Shown here one piece after another: positions 42,751 to 52,629 of a DNA stretch of 64,000 nucleotides. The first letter of the stretch is position 1. Every line of letters begins with the position of its first letter. Under the pieces are notes generated by a model. It was not told the origin of the DNA and searched no databases. It saw only the letters and a program-made list of their open reading frames with translations. This DNA is from Citrobacter sp. Awk 4. GTDB taxonomy: Bacteria > Pseudomonadota > Gammaproteobacteria > Enterobacterales > Enterobacteriaceae. Where the stretch lies: positions 1 to 64,000 of the forward strand of contig NZ_JANEWG010000024.1 in NCBI RefSeq assembly GCF_028069725.1, written 5' to 3'. Made by a program: the position numbers and the translations under genes.

Positions 42751-43500
42751 ATGCAGAGAAAAATTATGGTGGTCACAGCCGCCTACGGTTATGACCATGT
42801 TCATGCGGCAGGCGGACAAGCCGCTATTCTGCCCGTGATTGCGGAAGCCGGAGCGGACGGCGTCGAGATCCGTCGTGAAATGTTGACCCCGACCGAACTG
42901 AAAGCACTGCCAACGCTGGCTTCCGCCATTGAAATTTTTGGTCTGCTGGCCTGTTACTCCGCACCGGAACCATTGTTTCTTGAGGATGGAACGCTCAATC
43001 CCCTGCTGCCCGCCCTGCTCAACGAAGCTCAACACCTGCAAGCACTGTGGTTAAAAGTTTCACTGGGTCATTTTACCCGCCAGGAAGAACTGGGCCGCCT
43101 GCAGGAATGGCTGGAAAACAGCGGGATGGCCCTGGTGGTGGAAAACGACCAAACCGTCTGCGGGCAACTTCGTCCAATGCAACACTTTAACGCGGCATGT
43201 CAGGCGCTGAACCTGCCGATCTCGCTCACCTTCGATATGGGTAACTGGTTATGGGTGGGCGATTCACCGGAAGAGGCTGCACGCCTGCTGTCGCCCGCCG
43301 TTAGCTATATCCATGTCAAAGCCGCCGAGCCTTGTCGGGACAGTTTTCGCGCCATCGCACCTGATATGGGCGATCCCCGCTGGCTGGCGCTGTTGAGCGC
43401 ACTGCCCGCAGATGTGCCGCGCGGTATTGAGTTTCCGCTACAAGGACAAGATTTAACGGCCGTGACCCGCCGCTATGTCGATTTGTTACGCAAGGAGTAA
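42751..43500 (+). CDS. kguE: KguE-like sugar phosphate isomerase/epimerase family protein
   Basis: A 249-residue AP-endonuclease-2-type TIM barrel (sugar-phosphate isomerase/epimerase superfamily), with likely metal ligands in VENDQ, FDMGNW and HVKAA strands. In Pseudomonas the homologue KguE is the first gene of the 2-ketogluconate operon; its biochemical role is not well defined. Ends 3 bp before kguK, so they are co-transcribed from the promoter at about 42697-42725. Confidence 0.8.
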   Translation: MQRKIMVVTAAYGYDHVHAAGGQAAILPVIAEAGADGVEIRREMLTPTELKALPTLASAIEIFGLLACYSAPEPLFLEDGTLNPLLPALLNEAQHLQALWLKVSLGHFTRQEELGRLQEWLENSGMALVVENDQTVCGQLRPMQHFNAACQALNLPISLTFDMGNWLWVGDSPEEAARLLSPAVSYIHVKAAEPCRDSFRAIAPDMGDPRWLALLSALPADVPRGIEFPLQGQDLTAVTRRYVDLLRKE

Positions 43501-43503
43501 CGC

Positions 43504-44442
43504 ATGAAAAATGCTCTGGATGTCATCACCATTGGCGAAGCGATGGCCATGTTTGTCGCGATCCAGCCGGGTGATTTGGCGGACGTCGATTGCTTTATTA
43601 AACGTGTCGCAGGTGCCGAGCTTAACGTGGCAACCGGTCTTGCACGACTGGGGTTAAACGTAGGCTGGGTGAGTCGCGTCGGCAATGACAGTTTTGGCCG
43701 TTTTATTCTGAACTCGCTGAAAAAAGAAGGGATCAATGCGCAATGCGTCACCCTTGATGAGCATCACGCGACCGGTTTTCAGCTCAAATCTAAAACCGAA
43801 AATGGAACCGATCCCATTGTGGAATATTTCCGCAAAGGATCGGCTGCCAGCCACCTCAGCCCCGAAGACTATCACGACGCGTACTTCTCCAGCGCCCGCC
43901 ATCTTCATTTAAGCGGTGTTGCGGCGGCGCTGTCCACGAGCTCCTACGCGCTGTTGGCCCATACCGCTCGCACTATGAAAGCCCAAGGCAAAACACTCTC
44001 TTTTGACCCGAACCTGCGTCCGGTGCTGTGGAACAGCGAGGCGGAGATGGTGGAAAAACTCAACCATCTCGCTTTCCAGGCGGACTGGGTGTTACCGGGA
44101 CTAAAAGAAGGAATGATCTTAACCGGAGAACAGACACCGGAAGGCATTGCCGATTTCTACCTTTGCCGCGGCGTGAAAGCCGTGGTGGTGAAAACTGGCG
44201 CTGACGGTGCCTGGTATAAAACAGCCGATGGCGAACAAGGCTGCGTTGCCCCGGTAAAAGTCGACAACGTTGTCGATACGGTGGGTGCCGGTGATGGCTT
44301 TGCGGTAGGCGTCATCAGCGCTCTGCTGGAAGGACGCACACTGCATCAGGCAGTTACCCGGGGCAATAAGATTGGCGCACTGGCCATTCAGGTTCAGGGC
44401 GACAGCGAAGGATTACCCACACGTGAACAACTAGGGGAATAA
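43504..44442 (+). CDS. kguK: 2-ketogluconate kinase KguK (PfkB family)
   Basis: A 312-residue PfkB-family sugar kinase with the GAGDGF catalytic motif (Asp264). It resembles KDG kinases, but the operon (kguE, MFS importer, 2-ketoacid reductase, PtxS-like repressor) argues for phosphorylation of 2-keto-D-gluconate to 2-keto-6-phosphogluconate. A KDG-kinase role cannot be excluded from sequence alone; a bona fide kdgK is already present at 1275-2204, which makes duplication of that function less likely. Confidence 0.8.
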   Translation: MKNALDVITIGEAMAMFVAIQPGDLADVDCFIKRVAGAELNVATGLARLGLNVGWVSRVGNDSFGRFILNSLKKEGINAQCVTLDEHHATGFQLKSKTENGTDPIVEYFRKGSAASHLSPEDYHDAYFSSARHLHLSGVAAALSTSSYALLAHTARTMKAQGKTLSFDPNLRPVLWNSEAEMVEKLNHLAFQADWVLPGLKEGMILTGEQTPEGIADFYLCRGVKAVVVKTGADGAWYKTADGEQGCVAPVKVDNVVDTVGAGDGFAVGVISALLEGRTLHQAVTRGNKIGALAIQVQGDSEGLPTREQLGE

Positions 44443-44507
44443 CCCCAGACCCTTCTCTGCACCCTACATCGCAGAGGCGTCAGAACCTGAACCAAAGAGG
44501 CAGGCCT

Positions 44508-45788
44508 ATGAACAGCTCTACAAATGCAGCAAAACGTTGGTGGTACATCATGCCCATCGTGTTTATCACGTACAGCCTGGCGTACCTTGATCGTGCGAAT
44601 TTTAGTTTCGCATCCGCCGCAGGGATTAACGAAGATCTTGGTATCACGAAAGGGATCTCCTCTCTGCTGGGCGCCCTTTTCTTCCTCGGCTATTTCTTTT
44701 TCCAGATCCCTGGCGCGGTCTACGCTGAACGTCGCAGCGTACGCAAACTGATTTTTGTCTGCCTCATTTTATGGGGTGGATGCGCATCGCTTACCGGGAT
44801 GGTCAGTAATATTCCAATGCTTGCCGCCATTCGTTTTATTCTGGGTGTGGTGGAAGCCGCCGTCATGCCCGCCATGCTGATTTATATCAGCAACTGGTTT
44901 ACCAAATCCGAGCGCTCACGCGCCAACACCTTCCTGATCCTCGGCAATCCGGTCACCGTGCTGTGGATGTCCGTGGTTTCCGGCTACCTGATCCAGGCGC
45001 TCGGCTGGCGCGAAATGTTCATTATTGAAGGTTTCCCCGCTGTTATTTGGGCGTTTTGTTGGTGGGTGCTGGTGAAAGACAAACCTTCCCAGGTGGGCTG
45101 GTTAACAGAATCAGAGAAAGCCGCGCTTCAGGCACAGTTGGAAAAAGAGCAACAGGGCATTAAAGCTGTGCGTAACTACAGTGAGGCCTTCCGTTCACGC
45201 AATGTCATCCTGCTGTGTATGCAATATTTCACCTGGAGTATTGGGGTTTACGGCTTCGTGCTGTGGCTACCGTCAATTATCCGCAGCGGCGGCGCTAATC
45301 TCGGGATGGTGGAAGTCGGCTGGCTCTCGTCAGTGCCATATCTGGCCGCTACCGCCGCCATGATCCTTGCCTCCTGGGCATCCGATAAACTACAGAACCG
45401 TAAGCTGTTTGTCTGGCCGCTGCTGCTGATTGCCGCCTTTGCCTTTATCGGCTCCTGGGCCGTAGGTGCAAATCATTTCTGGGTTTCTTATACCTTGCTG
45501 GTGATTGCGGGCGCAGCGATGTACGCGCCGTATGGTCCTTTCTTCGCCATCATTCCCGAAATGCTGCCACGTAACGTTGCCGGTGGCGCAATGGCGCTGA
45601 TCAACAGCATGGGGGCGCTGGGGTCGTTCTTCGGTTCGTGGTTTGTTGGTTATCTCAATGGCGCAACCGGCAGTCCTTCCGCCTCTTACGTTTTTATGGG
45701 GGTAGCGCTTTTTACCTCGGTATGGCTAACTTTAATTGTTAAACCCGAAAATAATCATCCGCTGCCGGTTGGCGCACGCCACGCGTAA
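44508..45788 (+). CDS. kguT: MFS 2-ketogluconate transporter KguT (ACS family)
   Basis: A 426-residue, 12-TM major facilitator of the anion:cation symporter group (GudP/ExuT-like), with the YLDRANFSFA motif in TM1 typical of sugar-acid importers. A 65-bp gap separates it from kguK, with an AAAGAGGCAGG ribosome region. The context points to uptake of 2-ketogluconate; other hexonates are possible. Confidence 0.82.
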   Translation: MNSSTNAAKRWWYIMPIVFITYSLAYLDRANFSFASAAGINEDLGITKGISSLLGALFFLGYFFFQIPGAVYAERRSVRKLIFVCLILWGGCASLTGMVSNIPMLAAIRFILGVVEAAVMPAMLIYISNWFTKSERSRANTFLILGNPVTVLWMSVVSGYLIQALGWREMFIIEGFPAVIWAFCWWVLVKDKPSQVGWLTESEKAALQAQLEKEQQGIKAVRNYSEAFRSRNVILLCMQYFTWSIGVYGFVLWLPSIIRSGGANLGMVEVGWLSSVPYLAATAAMILASWASDKLQNRKLFVWPLLLIAAFAFIGSWAVGANHFWVSYTLLVIAGAAMYAPYGPFFAIIPEMLPRNVAGGAMALINSMGALGSFFGSWFVGYLNGATGSPSASYVFMGVALFTSVWLTLIVKPENNHPLPVGARHA

Positions 45789-45810
45789 ATTTTAACTCAC
45801 GGAGATTTGC

Positions 45811-46791
45811 ATGAAGCCGTCCATTATTCTCTACAAAGCGTTGCCTGACGATTTACTGCATCGCCTGGAAGCACACTTCACCGTTACGCATGTGCCGAAC
45901 CTGCGCCCAGAGACGGTAGAACTACACGCCAAAGCCTTTGCCACAGCAGAAGGCCTGCTGGGCTCCAGCGAAGTCGTCGATAGCACATTGCTTGAGAAGA
46001 TGCCGCAATTGCGCGCAACATCAACCATTTCAGTAGGCTATGACAATTTTGATGTGGATGCCCTGAATGCGCGCAATGTACTGCTGATGCACACACCCAC
46101 GGTGCTGACAGAAACCGTTGCCGATACGGTGATGGCGCTGATCCTCAGCACGGCACGCCGTGTGGTGGACGTCGCAGAGCGCGTGAAGGCGGGCGAATGG
46201 ACGAAAAGTATTGGACCAGATTGGTTTGGTACCGATGTTCACCACAAAACAGTGGGGATCGTTGGTATGGGTCGCATTGGTCTGGCACTGGCGCAACGTG
46301 CCCATTTCGGCTTTAACATGCCGGTTCTCTATAACGCGCGCCGCCGCCATCAGGAGGCGGAGGATCGTTTTAACGCGCGCTATTGCGACCTCGACACACT
46401 GTTACAGGAATCTGATTTTGTGTGCCTGATCCTACCGCTAACGGAAGAAACGCATCATCTGTTTGGTGCACAACAATTTGCCAAAATGAAGTCTTCCGCC
46501 ATTTTCATCAACGCAGGGCGTGGCCCGGTTGTCGATGAAAACGCACTGATCAGCGCCCTGCAAAACGGCGTAATTCACGCTGCGGGTCTGGATGTGTTTG
46601 AGCAAGAACCGTTATCGGTAGACTCACCGTTACTGTCTATGTCGAACGTGGTGGCGCTGCCACACATCGGATCGGCGACCCATGAAACGCGCTATAACAT
46701 GGCTGCCTGCGCCGTGGACAATTTAATCGATGCGCTGCAAGGCAAGGTAGATAAGAATTGCGTTAACCCGCAAGTTGCAAGTGAGTCATAA
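45811..46791 (+). CDS. ghrB: Glyoxylate/hydroxypyruvate/2-ketogluconate reductase GhrB (kguD position)
   Basis: A 326-residue D-2-hydroxyacid dehydrogenase with the NADPH Rossmann motif GMGRIG (residues 152-157) and catalytic Arg237, Glu266 and His285, as in E. coli GhrB/TkrA (324 residues). E. coli GhrB reduces glyoxylate, hydroxypyruvate and 2-ketogluconate. Here it is the last gene of the kgu operon, 22 bp after kguT, the position of Pseudomonas kguD (2-keto-6-phosphogluconate reductase). It probably makes 6-phosphogluconate from the KguK product; which substrate it prefers is open. Confidence 0.92.
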   Translation: MKPSIILYKALPDDLLHRLEAHFTVTHVPNLRPETVELHAKAFATAEGLLGSSEVVDSTLLEKMPQLRATSTISVGYDNFDVDALNARNVLLMHTPTVLTETVADTVMALILSTARRVVDVAERVKAGEWTKSIGPDWFGTDVHHKTVGIVGMGRIGLALAQRAHFGFNMPVLYNARRRHQEAEDRFNARYCDLDTLLQESDFVCLILPLTEETHHLFGAQQFAKMKSSAIFINAGRGPVVDENALISALQNGVIHAAGLDVFEQEPLSVDSPLLSMSNVVALPHIGSATHETRYNMAACAVDNLIDALQGKVDKNCVNPQVASES

Positions 46792-46820
46792 AAAAAGAGG
46801 CGAATCGCTCGCCTCTTTTT
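46792..46820. terminator. Bidirectional terminator between ghrB and yiaF
   Basis: A perfect 12-bp stem (AAAAAGAGGCGA / TCGCCTCTTTTT) with a 5-nt loop and T runs on both strands ends the kgu operon from the left and yiaF from the right. Confidence 0.93.
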
Positions 46821-46864
46821 CAAATCAACGGTTCCAATGCCCGATCCCTTCGGGCATTGATCGT

Positions 46865-47575
46865 TTATTCGGTCGCGTTCACCGCAGCCGTCCAGGCCTG
46901 AGTAAATGCCTGATGCTGGGATGCCAGCGGGCCAATCAGCGTGTTGTACTGGCTGGCTTGTTGAGATGTAGGGAACTGAATGCCGTTCGCCACAAAGCTC
47001 ACCTGCGCTTCTTGCTGCGCCACAAAATCGCCGACCTGTACCAGTTGCTGCGTAAAAATTTGCGCGGCTGGGATCAGCGGCTGTAACGCATCTGCCGGGG
47101 CGGAAACAACTTTGCTGTAAACCTTATCAAAAACAGGTTTCAGATCGTCAGCCTGTTTCAGCGCGCCATGCGCAGCATCTGCCTGCAATTTTGCGTTTTG
47201 CAACTGCTGGGCCAGAACACCTAACGAACCATTTGCCTGACGCAGCGGTTCACGTTGGGTTAAGTAATCCTGAGGAACACGGATTGCATTGACGCTATCA
47301 ACGACCGGGCGCAGACCCGCGTCCATCGCCTGATTTACCTGCTGCGAAAAGCCATACAGAATGGCGTAATCAGAAACAAAGGGGCCAAACTGTTTTTTCT
47401 GATCGGCGGTCAGCGTCGGTAAACGTTCTCCGCTACGCATTGCAGTATTCTGCAGGAAATCGATAAACGCTTTGCGCTGATCGCCTTCTTTATCAAAACA
47501 CCCGCTCAGGCTAACTACCATCAATAACGCCACAACAGGCGCAAACCAGCGAGAGCAGGACTTACCTGTCGCCAT
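46865..47575 (-). CDS. yiaF: DUF3053 lipoprotein YiaF
   Basis: A 236-residue predicted lipoprotein with lipobox LSGC (Cys26), otherwise helical and Gln/Ala-rich. The ATG at 47575 gives the E. coli length and a proper signal; the frame is open 20 codons further upstream to 47635 without a better signal. No function known. Convergent with ghrB. Confidence 0.88.
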   Translation of the reverse strand: MATGKSCSRWFAPVVALLMVVSLSGCFDKEGDQRKAFIDFLQNTAMRSGERLPTLTADQKKQFGPFVSDYAILYGFSQQVNQAMDAGLRPVVDSVNAIRVPQDYLTQREPLRQANGSLGVLAQQLQNAKLQADAAHGALKQADDLKPVFDKVYSKVVSAPADALQPLIPAAQIFTQQLVQVGDFVAQQEAQVSFVANGIQFPTSQQASQYNTLIGPLASQHQAFTQAWTAAVNATE

Positions 47576-48000
47576 TTTAATACTCCTTTCACCCATAAAT
47601 GCGCACAACGACACCCGCGTGCCTGACGCTGACAAGGATAGTCCAGGTCAGGCTCGCAAGATACCCTTTCCACGTAATCTTGTAGCGGAAAGTTACACAA
47701 GTGAAGGCCGCAATACAACGAGACGCTGAGAGCCTGATCCTGCTGTCGGGAACCAGGCCCCGCCTCCGCCTTCGCGATATAGTAAGAATTTCGTAATCTT
47801 TACAAATACTGCTGAATCCGCGCATATCTCGACCGATATCAGGCCATTAGAAAACGGCTGATCCGTGTCAGGCTTTTGCTGAAACGAATCCACTTCGGGA
47901 TAACAACCTTCACTTTTCTCCCCGCCTTATTTTTCCCGACTATTCTTAATGAGCTTCGATGAAATTCACGATCCCGCTGTGTGATTTATAGGAGTTATCA
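47576..48000. promoter_or_regulatory. Divergent control region of yiaF and yiaG
   Basis: A 425-bp space without a gene. A minus-strand promoter candidate for yiaF is TTGTAA (47800-47805) and CTATAT (47777-47782), spaced 17 bp. yiaG has an AGGAG ribosome site 7 nt before its ATG; its promoter was not resolved. No operator or RNA gene recognised. Confidence 0.3.
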
Positions 48001-48291
48001 ATGGAATACAAAGATCCCATGCTTGAGCTACTGAGCAGCCTGGAACAGATTGTTTTTAAAGATGAATATCAAAAGATTTCCCTGACGCATAAGCCCAATC
48101 CTTTCACCGAATTTGAACAACTGCGAAGAGGAAGCGGGCTGCAAACAGATGAGTTCGCCAGAGCGTTGGGCGTGACAGTTGCCACGGTGCAAGAGTGGGA
48201 GTCAAAACGCGTAAAGCCTTCCGCCACCGAGTTAAAACTGATGCGTCTCATCCAGGCGAACCCGAGATTAAGCAAGCAATTGATGGAGTAA
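48001..48291 (+). CDS. yiaG: HTH-type transcriptional regulator YiaG
   Basis: A 96-residue HTH_3/Xre-type DNA-binding protein with helix-turn-helix near residues 47-72 (LQTDEFARALGVTVATVQEWESKRV) and the KPS...LRLI-like tail common to HigA-like antitoxins. No toxin gene is adjacent, so an antitoxin role is not supported here. Same length and place as in E. coli. Followed by cspA on the same strand. Confidence 0.9.
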   Translation: MEYKDPMLELLSSLEQIVFKDEYQKISLTHKPNPFTEFEQLRRGSGLQTDEFARALGVTVATVQEWESKRVKPSATELKLMRLIQANPRLSKQLME

Positions 48292-48407
48292 GCGACCGGC
48301 GAACGCCCTCATTTAACGGTCCTGTACCGGGACCGTTTTCCCGCTTAGTTTCCAAAAGGAGAAAATAAAAGTTGCATCAATATGCATTACATGAGTTAAT
48401 GCACTCA

Positions 48408-48568
48408 ACGGTTTGACGTACAGACCATTAAAGCAGTTTAGTAAGGCAGTCCCCTTCAAGAGTTATCGTTGATACCCCTCGTAGTGCGCATTTCCTTAAC
48501 GCTTAAAAAATCTGTAGAGCACGCCATATCGCCGAAAGGCAAACTTATTTTTTAAAAGGTAATACACT
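48408..48568 (+). promoter_or_regulatory. cspA cold-shock leader (5' UTR thermosensor)
   Basis: About 160 nt of leader closely matching the E. coli cspA 5' UTR, starting ACGGTTTGACG with the cold box TGACGTACAGAC at 48414-48425 and a downstream region up to the AAGGTAATACACT ribosome site. The leader refolds at low temperature to favour cspA translation. Promoter: TTGCAT at 48372 with an AT-rich -10 near 48395-48400. Confidence 0.85.
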
Positions 48569-48781
48569 ATGTCCGGTAAAATGACTGGTATCGTAAAATG
48601 GTTCAACGCTGATAAAGGCTTCGGCTTCATCACTCCTGACGATGGCTCTAAAGACGTGTTCGTACACTTCTCTGCTATCCAGAACGACGGTTACAAATCC
48701 CTGGATGAAGGTCAGAAAGTTTCCTTCACCATCGAAAGCGGCGCTAAAGGCCCGGCAGCTGGCAACGTAACCAGCCTGTAA
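48569..48781 (+). CDS. cspA: Major cold shock protein CspA
   Basis: A 70-residue single-stranded RNA/DNA-binding OB-fold chaperone with RNP1 KGFGFI (16-21) and RNP2 VFVHF (30-34). It prevents secondary structure in mRNA after cold shock. Codon use is strongly biased as expected for a highly expressed gene. Preceded by its structured leader and followed by a strong terminator. Confidence 0.98.
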
Positions 48782-48804
48782 GCTTAAAAAGCTCAGAATT
48801 GAAG

Positions 48805-48833
48805 ATCCCTGCCAAACGGCGGGGATTTTTTTT
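48805..48833 (+). terminator. cspA terminator
   Basis: Nine-base stem (ATCCCTGCC / GGCGGGGAT, one G-U pair), AAAC loop, followed by eight T. Confidence 0.92.
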
Positions 48834-48883
48834 ATCTGAATCCTGCCATTCCCTCTCTTTGCATTACTTTACCTGCACAACCT

Positions 48884-48914
48884 TTGACCTTTCCCTTAGG
48901 GCAAGGATTATAGT
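48884..48914 (+). promoter_or_regulatory. CueR/GolS-type MerR-family promoter of cueP
   Basis: A -35 TTGACC (48884-48889) and a -10 TATAGT (48909-48914) are separated by 19 bp, the over-long spacer typical of MerR-family activators. The spacer contains the dyad CCTTTCCCT-T-AGGGCAAGG (48888-48906; one mismatch between arms), close to the CueR/GolS box. Salmonella cueP is activated by these copper/gold sensors. Neither regulator lies in this window. Confidence 0.85.
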
Positions 48915-48946
48915 GAAATCCCTGTTTTTCACATGGAATTGAAGCT

Positions 48947-49486
48947 ATGCCGAAATCCTCACTCTTGTTATGCCTAGGATTACTCACCAGCAGCGCTGCA
49001 TTCGCCGCAACGTCAGAATCCACATTCCTTGCAGAGCATGGTCTTGCCGGTAAATCCGTTGAGCAGATCGTCGAAACCATTGATCAGTCTCCGCAGAATC
49101 GTCCACTGCCTTACTCTGCTTCCATAACCAGTACCGAGCTGAAGTTATCAGACGGCGATCAAACATACACATTGCCGCTGGGTGAAAAGTTCTATCTCTC
49201 TTTTGCGCCGTATGAACAGCAAACGCACCCCTGTTTTAACCACAGCCTTTCCGGCTGTCGGGGAGAGATGCCGAACACGACATTCAATGTGAAAGTAACG
49301 GATAACAAGGGTGATGTTATCGTCCAAAAAGAGATGAAAAGCCATCAGAATGGCTTTGTCGGCGTGTGGCTGCCACGCAAGATGGAAGGCGCCATTGAAG
49401 TGAGCTACAACGGCAAGAAAGCGGTTCATCCCATTACAACCATGGATGACAGCCAAACCTGTCTGACCTCGTTGCCGCTGCGCTAA
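48947..49486 (+). CDS. cueP: Periplasmic copper-binding protein CueP
   Basis: A 179-residue secreted protein with a signal peptide ending AFA-A near residue 20. The three functional cysteines Cys96, Cys104 and Cys172 are at the same numbers as in Salmonella CueP, with the HPCFNHSLSGC motif. CueP stores or reduces periplasmic copper and supplies SodCII in Salmonella. E. coli lacks cueP, as does the E. coli cspA-glyS interval. It has its own CueR/GolS-type promoter and a terminator shared with glyS. Confidence 0.93.
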   Translation: MPKSSLLLCLGLLTSSAAFAATSESTFLAEHGLAGKSVEQIVETIDQSPQNRPLPYSASITSTELKLSDGDQTYTLPLGEKFYLSFAPYEQQTHPCFNHSLSGCRGEMPNTTFNVKVTDNKGDVIVQKEMKSHQNGFVGVWLPRKMEGAIEVSYNGKKAVHPITTMDDSQTCLTSLPLR

Positions 49487-49497
49487 CCTTTTGGCAT

Positions 49498-49527
49498 AAA
49501 AAAACCTGCCGAAGGGCAGGTTTTTTT
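49498..49527. terminator. Bidirectional terminator between cueP and glyS
   Basis: AAAAACCTGCC / GGCAGGTTTTT stem with A and T runs on both sides, placed between convergent genes. Confidence 0.92.
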
Positions 49528-49543
49528 GCGTAAGAGCGAACGC

Positions 49544-51613
49544 TTACTGCAGCAGCGAAATATCCGCAACGCGCAGGAACAGTTCACGCAGTTTTTCGAG
49601 CATAGAGAGACGGTTGATACGCAGCTCTTTATCCTCGACGTTCACCATCACTTTCTCGAAGAAGGCATCGACCGGCTCACGCAGTTCAGCCAGTTCAACC
49701 AGTGCTTCCTGGTAACGACCTTCGGCGAAGAACGGCTCCAGCTTGTCACGCAGCACCACAACCTGCATGGCCAGCGCGATCTCTTCCGGCTCTTTCAGCG
49801 TCGCGGCGTTCACACGCTCGTTCAGCGTTTCGTCGGATTTCGCCAGAATGTTAGAAACACGCTTGTTTGCCGCCGCCAGTGCAGATGCCGCTTCCAGTGA
49901 ACGGAAGTGGGACACCGCCTTCATACGCGCATCGAAATCTGCCGGACGGGTTGGGCGACGTGCCAGTACCGCCTGAATAGTGTCGACAGTGTAGCCTTCG
50001 TCCTGATACCAGGCGCGGAAACGGCCCAGCATAAAGTCGATAACGTCATCCACCACGTTGGCATTCGTCAGTTTGTCACCATACAGACGCACCGCTTCTT
50101 CGGTGAGGGTCTGCAGATCCAGAGACAAATTCTTCTCAACGATGATACGCAGCACGCCGAGTGCAGCACGACGCAGTGCAAACGGGTCTTTGTCGCCTTT
50201 CGGATGCTGGCCGATACCGAAGATACCCGCCAGGGTGTCCATCTTGTCGGCAATCGCCACGGCACACGCCACTGGGTTTGACGGCAGTTCATCACCCGCG
50301 AAACGCGGCTGATACTGCTCGTTCAGCGCCACGGCCACATCTTCTGCTTCGCCATCATGACGCGCGTAGTGCATGCCCATCACGCCCTGAGTATCGGTGA
50401 ACTCGAAGACCATGTTGGTCATCAGGTCGCACTTAGACAGCAGGCCCGCGCGGGTAGCGTGGTTTACGTCAGCGCCAATCTGTCCGGCAATCCAGCCCGC
50501 CAGCGCCTGAATACGATCAGTCTTGTCACGCAGCGTACCCAGTTGCTGTTGGAACAGCACGGTTTGCAGGCGCGGCAGGTTGTCTTCCAGACGTTTTTTA
50601 CGGTCGGTGTTAAAGAAGAACTCAGCATCTGCCAGACGTGGACGCACCACTTTCTCGTTACCGGAGATGATCTGCTGCGGATCTTTTGACTCAATGTTGG
50701 AGACGAAGATAAAGTTCGGCAGCAGTTTGCCGTCGTTTGCGTAAACAGGGAAGTACTTCTGGTCACCTTTCATGGTGTGTACCAGCGCTTCAGACGGCAC
50801 CGCGAGGAATTTCTCTTCAAATTTCGCGGTCAGGACAACCGGCCATTCCACCAGCGAGGTGACTTCTTCCAGCAGGCTTTCACTCAGATCAGCGTTACCA
50901 CCGATCTTACGCGCTGCGGCTTCCGCGTCCGCTTTAATCTTCGCCTTACGTTCGTCGTAATCCGCGATGACTTTGCCGCGCTCACGCAGAATTTCAGGAT
51001 ACTGATCGGCGTTATCGAGGGTGAATTCCGGCTCGCCCATAAAGCGGTGGCCGCGAATCACGCGATCGGACTGAATGCCCAGGATAGTTGCCGGAATGAC
51101 TTTATCGCCCAGCAGCAGTGTTACGGTATGTACCGGACGCACGAAGTGAACGTCGCTTGCCCCCCAGCGCATCAGTTTAGGGATCGGCAGTTTCGCCAGC
51201 GAGGTTGCCACCATGTTCGGCACCAGCGCTTCGGTGCTTTCGCCCTTCACGTGGGCGCGATAGAGCAGCCATTCGCCTTTGTCGGTGGTCAGACGCTCAG
51301 CCTGGTCAACGGTGATCCCGCAGCCGCGCGCCCAGCCTTCTGCCGCTTTGCTCGGGTGGCCTTCAGCGTCGAACGCCTGGGCGATCGCCGGGCCGCGTTT
51401 TTCAACTTCGCGGTCTGCCTGTGATTCAGCCAGATTCGCGACTTTCAGCGCCAGGCGACGCGGAGCAGCAAACCACTCAACGTTGCCGTGTGCGAGGCCG
51501 GCATTATCCAGCTCCGCGGTAAAGTTCGCAGCAAAGGACTCCGCCAGGCTGCGCAGGGCTTTTGGTGGCAGCTCTTCAGTGCCGATTTCCACCAGAAAAG
51601 TTTTCTCAGACAT
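49544..51613 (-). CDS. glyS: Glycyl-tRNA synthetase beta subunit
   Basis: A 689-residue beta chain of the bacterial (alpha-beta)2 glycyl-tRNA synthetase, responsible for tRNA binding. Length matches E. coli. The HD-type domain (near residue 410-) and C-terminal anticodon-binding region (DALR-like) are present. Nine bp downstream of glyQ, forming the usual two-gene operon. Confidence 0.97.
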   Translation of the reverse strand: MSEKTFLVEIGTEELPPKALRSLAESFAANFTAELDNAGLAHGNVEWFAAPRRLALKVANLAESQADREVEKRGPAIAQAFDAEGHPSKAAEGWARGCGITVDQAERLTTDKGEWLLYRAHVKGESTEALVPNMVATSLAKLPIPKLMRWGASDVHFVRPVHTVTLLLGDKVIPATILGIQSDRVIRGHRFMGEPEFTLDNADQYPEILRERGKVIADYDERKAKIKADAEAAARKIGGNADLSESLLEEVTSLVEWPVVLTAKFEEKFLAVPSEALVHTMKGDQKYFPVYANDGKLLPNFIFVSNIESKDPQQIISGNEKVVRPRLADAEFFFNTDRKKRLEDNLPRLQTVLFQQQLGTLRDKTDRIQALAGWIAGQIGADVNHATRAGLLSKCDLMTNMVFEFTDTQGVMGMHYARHDGEAEDVAVALNEQYQPRFAGDELPSNPVACAVAIADKMDTLAGIFGIGQHPKGDKDPFALRRAALGVLRIIVEKNLSLDLQTLTEEAVRLYGDKLTNANVVDDVIDFMLGRFRAWYQDEGYTVDTIQAVLARRPTRPADFDARMKAVSHFRSLEAASALAAANKRVSNILAKSDETLNERVNAATLKEPEEIALAMQVVVLRDKLEPFFAEGRYQEALVELAELREPVDAFFEKVMVNVEDKELRINRLSMLEKLRELFLRVADISLLQ

Positions 51614-51622
51614 GGCCGCCTC

Positions 51623-52534
51623 TTACTTGTCTTTGTTGCACATCGGGAAGCCAAGGGCTTCACGGGAAGCATAATAAGCTTCTGCCACTGCTTTGGTCAG
51701 GGTGCGAATGCGCAGAATGTAGCGCTGACGCTCGGTGACGGAGATGGCTTTACGCGCATCCAGCAGGTTGAAGCTATGAGCGGCTTTCAGAATACGCTCG
51801 TAGGCAGGCAGCGGCAGTGGGTTTTCCAGCGCCAGCAGCTGTTGAGCTTCTTTCTCATACTGCTCGAAGCAGGAGAACAGGAAGTCCACATCCGCGTATT
51901 CGAAGTTATAAGTGGATTGTTCCACTTCGTTTTGATGGAACACGTCGCCGTAGGTCGTTTTACCCAGCGGGCCGTCGCTCCAGACCAGGTCGTAAACGCT
52001 GTCTACGCCCTGAATGTACATCGCCAGACGTTCCAGACCGTAAGTGATCTCGCCGGTCACCGGTTTACACTCCAGACCGCCTACCTGCTGGAAGTAAGTG
52101 AACTGGGTCACTTCCATCCCGTTCAGCCACACTTCCCAGCCCAAACCCCAGGCACCCAGCGTCGGGTTTTCCCAGTTATCTTCCACGAAACGGATGTCGT
52201 GGATGGTCGGGTCCATTCCCAGCTCTTTCAGGGAACCGAGGTACAGCTCCTGAATGTTGTCCGGAGATGGCTTGATGACCACCTGGAACTGATAGTAGTG
52301 CTGTAAACGGTTCGGGTTTTCGCCGTAGCGGCCATCGGTCGGACGACGGGAAGGCTGCACATAGGCAGTCGCCATCGGCTCTGGCCCCAGCGCACGCAGG
52401 CAAGTCATTGGGTGAGAAGTCCCCGCGCCGACTTCCATGTCCAATGGTTGAACAATGGTGCAGCCCTGGCGAGCCCAGTAATCCTGTAAGGTCAGGATCA
52501 AGCCCTGGAAGGTCCTGGTATCAAACTTTTGCAT
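51623..52534 (-). CDS. glyQ: Glycyl-tRNA synthetase alpha subunit
   Basis: A 303-residue class II catalytic subunit that activates glycine with ATP; the family-wide [12 protein letters not shown] and [21 protein letters not shown] blocks are intact. First gene of glyQS. The upstream 95 bp separate it from ysaB on the same strand, with a promoter not resolved by eye. Confidence 0.97.
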   Translation of the reverse strand: MQKFDTRTFQGLILTLQDYWARQGCTIVQPLDMEVGAGTSHPMTCLRALGPEPMATAYVQPSRRPTDGRYGENPNRLQHYYQFQVVIKPSPDNIQELYLGSLKELGMDPTIHDIRFVEDNWENPTLGAWGLGWEVWLNGMEVTQFTYFQQVGGLECKPVTGEITYGLERLAMYIQGVDSVYDLVWSDGPLGKTTYGDVFHQNEVEQSTYNFEYADVDFLFSCFEQYEKEAQQLLALENPLPLPAYERILKAAHSFNLLDARKAISVTERQRYILRIRTLTKAVAEAYYASREALGFPMCNKDK

Positions 52535-52629
52535 ATTATTTCGTGCTGGATACGTGTGGATTTAAAGGAAGGGATCAGTATACCCGCTGACTGCAAGATA
52601 TACAGTACGAAACGGGAAAAAGGCAGGGC

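Noticed and set aside
43504-44442. Second KDG kinase
   Set aside because: Sequence class is compatible, but the operon context and presence of a true kdgK at 1275-2204 favour 2-ketogluconate kinase; kept as an alternative in the entry.
48001-48291. YiaG as antitoxin of a toxin-antitoxin pair
   Set aside because: The HTH resembles HigA-type antitoxins, but no small toxin gene is adjacent on either strand.
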